From: DATBSK01 sp964501785
GTDB lineage: Bacteria > Actinomycetota > Acidimicrobiia > IMCC26256 > PALSA-555
Assembly (NCBI GenBank): GCA_964501785.1
Contig: CAZCUD010000006.1
Location: 62,001-126,000 of the forward strand
DNA: 64,000 bases
Direction of reading: 5' to 3'
In this document: positions 60,711 through 64,000 of the stretch, piece after piece
Layout: the number at the start of each line of letters is the position of its first letter
Position numbering within the stretch: the stretch's first letter is position 1
The notes under the pieces: model-generated
Seen by the model: the letters and a program-made list of their open reading frames with translations, nothing else
What the model was told of the DNA's origin: nothing
Database searches by the model: none
Made by a program: the position numbers and the translations under genes

Positions 60711-61784
60711 ATGCGCGACGGACTACTCACGGGTATGCGGGTGCTCGACTTCGGCCAGTGGCGCCCGGCCCCCTACGCCACGCAGCTGCTCGCCGACCTC
60801 GGTGCGGAGGTGCTGAAGGTCGAGCCGCCGACCGCCGATCCGATGCGGACGTTCCCCGAGATCTTCGCCACCGTCGCGAGCCACAAGCGCAGCGTCGTGC
60901 TCGACCTCAAGGATCCGTCGGATCGCGCGCGAGCGCTCGAGCTGGCCGCCGAGGCCGACGTCGTCGTCGAGGGCTGGCGCCCCGGCGTGGCGGCTCGTCT
61001 CGGCGTCGGTGCCGACGACGTCCGCGCCGTCAACCCGTCCGTCGTCTACTGCTCGCTCTCGGGGTTCGGAGCGGTCGGACCGCTGGCCCCCGTCACCGGC
61101 CACGACGTCAACTACCAGGCACGGGCCGCGTCGCTCTCGCCCGACGGTGGCGCGCCCTCGCCCGCACCGTCGCCGCGCGTGCCGTGGGCCGACCTCGCGG
61201 GTGGGCTCGGCGCGGCGTTCGCGATCTGCGCGGCGTGGATCGGCCGCACCCGCACGGGGGAGGGCGAGACGATCGACGTGTCGATGACCGACCTCCTCGC
61301 GACGTGGACGGGCACGGTGGGTGGGGGCGCGCTCGAAGGCGTCGACGGTCCGGTGCGCGGCCTGCCCGCCTACGGCACGTTCGAGGTCGCCGACGGTCAC
61401 GTCGCCCTGGGCGTGATCACCGAGCCGCACTTCTGGTCCGCGACGTGCCGCGTCCTGGGCCTCGACGACGTCGCGGACCTCGACGTGCCCTCGCAGCTGC
61501 ACCGGGCCGACGAGCTCCGGGCCCGCATCGCGGCCTCACTGGCGACCGAGGCGCGCGACGACGTGGTCGACCGCCTCGTCGCGGCCGGCGCGCCTGCGTC
61601 CCCCGTCCTGAGCCGGGCCGAGATCGTCGTCGACGACCACTTCCGCGCGCGGGGAACGCTCCACGACACCGAGCGGGGCCCGGCGTTCGGGCACCCGGTC
61701 CGCTTCGTGGACCACCCGGTCCGCGGGCCCGCGACGCCACCGGCACCCGGCCAGCACCAGGGCGAGGGGTTCTCGCCGCGCTGA
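60711..61784 (+). CDS. Family III acyl-CoA transferase (CaiB/BaiF)
   Basis: This 357-residue CoA-transferase or acyl-CoA racemase has the start GMRVLDFGQWRPAPYATQLL, the block VVLDLKDPSDRARALELAAE and SLSGFGAVGPLAPVTGHDVN. The probable catalytic aspartate lies in ETIDVSMTDLLATW or nearby. It is shorter than the copy at 5637-6839 (400), mainly in the C-terminal part. The ATG at 60711 was preferred over an in-frame ATG upstream, since the frame there overlaps pirin. The CoA ester is unknown. Confidence 0.9.
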   Translation: MRDGLLTGMRVLDFGQWRPAPYATQLLADLGAEVLKVEPPTADPMRTFPEIFATVASHKRSVVLDLKDPSDRARALELAAEADVVVEGWRPGVAARLGVGADDVRAVNPSVVYCSLSGFGAVGPLAPVTGHDVNYQARAASLSPDGGAPSPAPSPRVPWADLAGGLGAAFAICAAWIGRTRTGEGETIDVSMTDLLATWTGTVGGGALEGVDGPVRGLPAYGTFEVADGHVALGVITEPHFWSATCRVLGLDDVADLDVPSQLHRADELRARIAASLATEARDDVVDRLVAAGAPASPVLSRAEIVVDDHFRARGTLHDTERGPAFGHPVRFVDHPVRGPATPPAPGQHQGEGFSPR

Positions 61785-61812
61785 CGCGCTCGGCGCGGCC
61801 GCGCACCGCCCT

Positions 61813-62256
61813 TCAGACGATGCGGTAGACGAGGGTGCCGGTCGCCACCAGCCGGTCGTCGAGATCGACGACCCGGATCTCGGCGAAGCTCAGGTCGCGC
61901 CCGCGCCGCACGCACACCGCGTCGGCGACGAGGTCCGTGCCACGACCCGCACCGGTGTAGTTGACCGTCATCGACACCGTCGCGGCGCGGACGCCCTTGT
62001 CGAAGTCGTGACCCGCCCACACGGCGGCCGCGCCCGCGGTGTCGACGAGGGACGACACCGCGCCCCCGTGGAACACCACGCCGTCGTTGGTGAGGTGCTC
62101 GGCGAACGGCAGTCGCAACCGCACGCCCTGCTCGTCCCAGCGCTCGACGACGACGCCGAGGTGCTCGATGAACTTGCTCGATAGCATCACGGCGCGCATC
62201 GCGGCGCGCCGTTCGCGCTGCTCGTCCTCGTCCATCGGGGTCGGGCTCGCCGTCAC
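61813..62256 (-). CDS. PaaI-type hotdog thioesterase
   Basis: This 147-residue single-hotdog thioesterase hydrolyses acyl- or aryl-CoA. The active-site stretch NDGVVFHGGAVSSLVDTAGA contains the catalytic-type Asp and Asn/Gly environment of PaaI. The hotdog helix and strands are complete. The start is GTG at 62256. It converges on the CoA-transferase and is divergent from the anchored protein. It could recycle CoA from a stalled pathway intermediate. Confidence 0.88.
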   Translation of the reverse strand: MTASPTPMDEDEQRERRAAMRAVMLSSKFIEHLGVVVERWDEQGVRLRLPFAEHLTNDGVVFHGGAVSSLVDTAGAAAVWAGHDFDKGVRAATVSMTVNYTGAGRGTDLVADAVCVRRGRDLSFAEIRVVDLDDRLVATGTLVYRIV

Positions 62257-62309
62257 ACGTGCCTCCAGGTGCGACCGGAACTGCGGGTGCAGACGTTACG
62301 CTCGACCCG

Positions 62310-63077
62310 GTGACCGGTGATCTCGGTGGCAGCCGGGCCGTACGCCGGCAGCAGCAGAAGGACCAGCGACGCCGACGCCGCGTCGTCATCGGCTCGGTCG
62401 CCGGTGCGCTGATCGCCGTGGCCGCGATCGTCGTCGTCGTGCTCGTCGTCACCCGCGAGGACGACCCGGGCTCCGCGAACGTCTCCGGTGAGCGACGCAG
62501 CACCACGACCTCGTCGACGACCTCCACCACGGCCGCGCCCGTCGACACGACCGCGGTGCCGGCCTCCGAGAACCCCGTCGTCGCGCTCGCGCAGCAGTAC
62601 GACGGTCGCTACGTCGGGACGTTCACCAACACCACGTTCGACACGACCGGCCCCGCCACGCTCGAGCTGCGGATCGACCCGGTCACCGGCAACGCCGCGG
62701 TCGACGTCGACTTCGACGGCGACCTGTTCGGCCGCGGTGCCAGCGCGGCTCGGCGCATCAGCGGCACGGTCGCGTTGGGCGGTGATGCCGACGCGACCGT
62801 CACGACCGACACCGAGTCCTTCGGACCCGTCTCGGGACGCGTCGACGAGACCCTCGCACTCGTGCTCACCGCCGAGGACGTGCCGGGCGGCGACGTGCGG
62901 GGCTTCACGCTCACCGGTCGGCTGCGCGAAGACCTCACCGGCTTCGATGCGACGTACAGCGTGACCTTCGAGGACGGTCAGACCGCGGAGGGGACCGTTG
63001 CCGTCACCTGCGATCCCTCGGGCAACCGGGGAAGCGAGGTCACGACGGTGTGCGCGCTGACCGCGGCGACGGGCTGA
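62310..63077 (+). CDS. Membrane-anchored protein with extracytoplasmic beta domain
   Basis: I do not recognise this 255-residue protein. The N-terminus is Gln/Lys/Arg-rich (RRQQQKDQRRRRRVV), then comes one membrane segment (GALIAVAAIVVVVLVV), a Ser/Thr-rich linker (STTTSSTTSTTAAPVDTT) and an outer domain of about 160 residues. That domain has regular beta strands (YVGTFTNTTFDTTGPATLEL) and two cysteines near the end, probably a disulfide. A beta-sandwich or lipocalin-like shape is possible. The GTG at 62310 is taken as the start. Confidence 0.75.
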   Translation: MTGDLGGSRAVRRQQQKDQRRRRRVVIGSVAGALIAVAAIVVVVLVVTREDDPGSANVSGERRSTTTSSTTSTTAAPVDTTAVPASENPVVALAQQYDGRYVGTFTNTTFDTTGPATLELRIDPVTGNAAVDVDFDGDLFGRGASAARRISGTVALGGDADATVTTDTESFGPVSGRVDETLALVLTAEDVPGGDVRGFTLTGRLREDLTGFDATYSVTFEDGQTAEGTVAVTCDPSGNRGSEVTTVCALTAATG

Positions 63078-63166
63078 CGTCGGCCCCTGCCCGAGCGCGT
63101 CCCGGTCGTCGCGGGACGTCATCAGGAGTTCTCCACCTCCTCTCCAAGCCTTGCCGGCTGCGCTCC

Positions 63167-63207
63167 GTCACCCTGCGGTGACATGGACGGCGGGCGCCGA
63201 TGCCCGC
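63167..63207 (+). promoter_or_regulatory. Twin hairpins in the leader of the Gly-rich lipoprotein gene
   Basis: Two small hairpins, GTCACC/GGTGAC (63167-63182, loop CTGC) and GCGGGC/GCCCGC (63190-63207, loop GCCGAT), lie just before the ribosome site (GAGGAGA at 63213-63219). They could affect translation or protect the RNA. I could not match them to a known riboswitch. Confidence 0.35.
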
Positions 63208-63223
63208 GCGCAGAGGAGAACCG

Positions 63224-64000
63224 ATGGAACCGCTCACCCCCCGGAGCACGACCCCCCGGCGCCGGCGCGCCGCGCTCGTCATCGCGGCCGGCGCGACGCT
63301 CGCCCTCACGGCGGCTGCGTGCGTCCCGGCCGCGCCGGCCCCACCCCCGAAGCACACACCGAAGCCTCCACCGACCGCGCCGCCAGGGCCGATCACCAAG
63401 ACCTTCACGTGCGCGCCGGGCGCAGGCCAGATCAACCAGACGTTCGTCGTCCCCGCCGGCGTCACCAGCATCGACGCGGCCGTCACCGGCGGGCAGGGCG
63501 CGGACGGTGGTGGCGTCGGCGCGAACCCGGGTGGCGCCGGTGGTCGCGGCGGCGCCGCGAGCGGCACGATCGCGGTCACACCGGGCGAGGCGCTCGTCGT
63601 GAACGTCGGGTGTGCCGCCGCCCAGCGGGTGCCCGGAAAGGGCGGCAGCCCGTACGTCCTCGACTCCAGCACCGGGCAAGGTGGCTACGGCGGCGCGGGC
63701 ACGAACCCCGGGTACGGCGGCGGCGGGGGAGGGGCTTCGACCGTCCGCCGCAGCACCGGCGTGCTGCTGGCCGCCGGCGGTGGTGGCGGTGGCGGCGGGG
63801 CCGGCTCTGCGCCCGGGGTCGTCGGCGCCAACGGCGGCGCCGGCGGGGGCGCGGCCGGGCTCTACGGCGCCAACGTCGCCGGGGGCTGCACGGGCGGCGG
63901 CGGCGGGTTCCCGACCGCGGCGGGCACCGGTGGCGCGGCGTGCGAAGGCGGCGCCGGAGGCGAGCCGGCCGACTTCGGGATCGGCGGCTCCGGCGGTGAC
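63224..64000 (+). CDS. Glycine-rich lipoprotein, 3' end outside window
   Basis: The reading frame is open to the window end (259 codons seen). A basic N-terminus (PRRRRAALVIAAGATLALTA) ends in the lipobox LTAAACVP, so the mature protein is a lipoprotein with the acyl-bearing cysteine at residue 33. A Pro-rich spacer follows, then a short beta-like region (TFTCAPGAGQINQTFVVPAG) and a long Gly/Ala-rich part with GGAGGRGGAASG-type runs. It resembles glycine-rich surface proteins, not PE_PGRS in the strict sense, since the PE start is missing. The ATG has GAGGAGA 4 bases upstream. Function is unknown. Confidence 0.8.
   Translation, partial: MEPLTPRSTTPRRRRAALVIAAGATLALTAAACVPAAPAPPPKHTPKPPPTAPPGPITKTFTCAPGAGQINQTFVVPAGVTSIDAAVTGGQGADGGGVGANPGGAGGRGGAASGTIAVTPGEALVVNVGCAAAQRVPGKGGSPYVLDSSTGQGGYGGAGTNPGYGGGGGGASTVRRSTGVLLAAGGGGGGGGAGSAPGVVGANGGAGGGAAGLYGANVAGGCTGGGGGFPTAAGTGGAACEGGAGGEPADFGIGGSGGD

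Noticed and set aside
63078..63223. Leader of the Gly-rich lipoprotein gene as a known riboswitch (c-di-GMP or c-di-AMP type)
   Set aside because: Two small hairpins are present, but I cannot match the conserved core bases of these riboswitches, so it is listed only as a structured leader.

Overview
The window is GC-rich double-stranded bacterial DNA (roughly 70 percent by eye). It is packed with about 60 protein genes, mostly in short operons with GTGA or ATGA stop/start overlaps, and start codons are often GTG or TTG. A soil- or water-type actinobacterium is the best fit, and the mix points to Acidimicrobiia or a relative (inference, not proven by a marker gene). The clues are many acyl-CoA dehydrogenases, family III CoA-transferases, a thiolase/DUF35 pair and a P450. 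NHEJ Ku with a LigD-type polymerase, a class III nucleotide cyclase, an Rpf-like secreted enzyme and MMPL and DUF6529 proteins point the same way. I see no rRNA, tRNA, CRISPR array, transposase or prophage. No gene-free stretch exceeds 300 bases; the longest is the 155-base divergent gap at 9639-9793.

Layout. 1-3945: the end of a sugar-type ABC importer operon (ATPase, two permeases, binding protein). 4007-7728: acyl-CoA catabolism (thiolase, DUF35 partner, CoA-transferase, enoyl-CoA hydratase). 7768-10591: a NarL-type two-component system divergent from a CPBP membrane protease. 10658-18530: more acyl-CoA enzymes (three dehydrogenases, one acyl-CoA ligase), citrate synthase and a cytochrome P450. 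18541-25482: GNAT, two metallo-beta-lactamase-fold hydrolases, zinc alcohol dehydrogenase, molybdopterin oxidoreductase and an SDR. 25496-32212: envelope and signalling genes (L,D-transpeptidase, cyclase, MFS exporter, Rpf-like protein, secreted protein). 32283-37923: aat, a diiron ferritin-like protein, arsC-like, acyl-CoA dehydrogenase and an MMPL exporter. 37950-42366: an acyl-ACP thioesterase followed by a small sugar/glycan set (epimerase, aminotransferase, GT2, methyltransferase). 42438-49645: SDRs, a dioxygenase, a gamma-carbonic anhydrase, a CDF transporter, a metallohydrolase and the divergent NHEJ pair LigD-polymerase/Ku. 49676-54493: an operon of a DUF6529 membrane protein, cytochrome c and a signal-less ligand-binding protein, then a CASTOR/POLLUX-type channel and a hexapeptide acyltransferase. 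54617-59961: a branched-chain-type ABC importer in which both permeases and both ATPases are one 1220-residue polypeptide. 59984-64000: pirin, CoA-transferase, thioesterase, an anchored protein and a glycine-rich lipoprotein cut by the window end.

The most unusual signal is a set of dispersed palindromes. One is a 52-base imperfect palindrome present four times (3955, 5169, 41558, 54549). Three copies lie between convergent genes. The fourth lies in frame inside the 3' end of the DUF35 gene, and all four would encode nearly the same peptide in one frame. The thiolase gene is bracketed by two inverted copies. A second family (two copies, stems up to 24 perfect base pairs) and a weaker third family sit in intergenic gaps. 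A further perfect 15-bp palindrome lies inside the linker between the two ATPase domains of the giant ABC protein.

How the genes may work together: the acyl-CoA ligase, dehydrogenases, hydratase, thiolase/DUF35 and CoA-transferases could supply most steps of beta-oxidation-like breakdown of lipids, terpenoids or sterols, with the P450 doing the first oxidation and citrate synthase taking the acetyl-CoA. The ABC importers bring in sugars and amino-acid-like or other small substrates.
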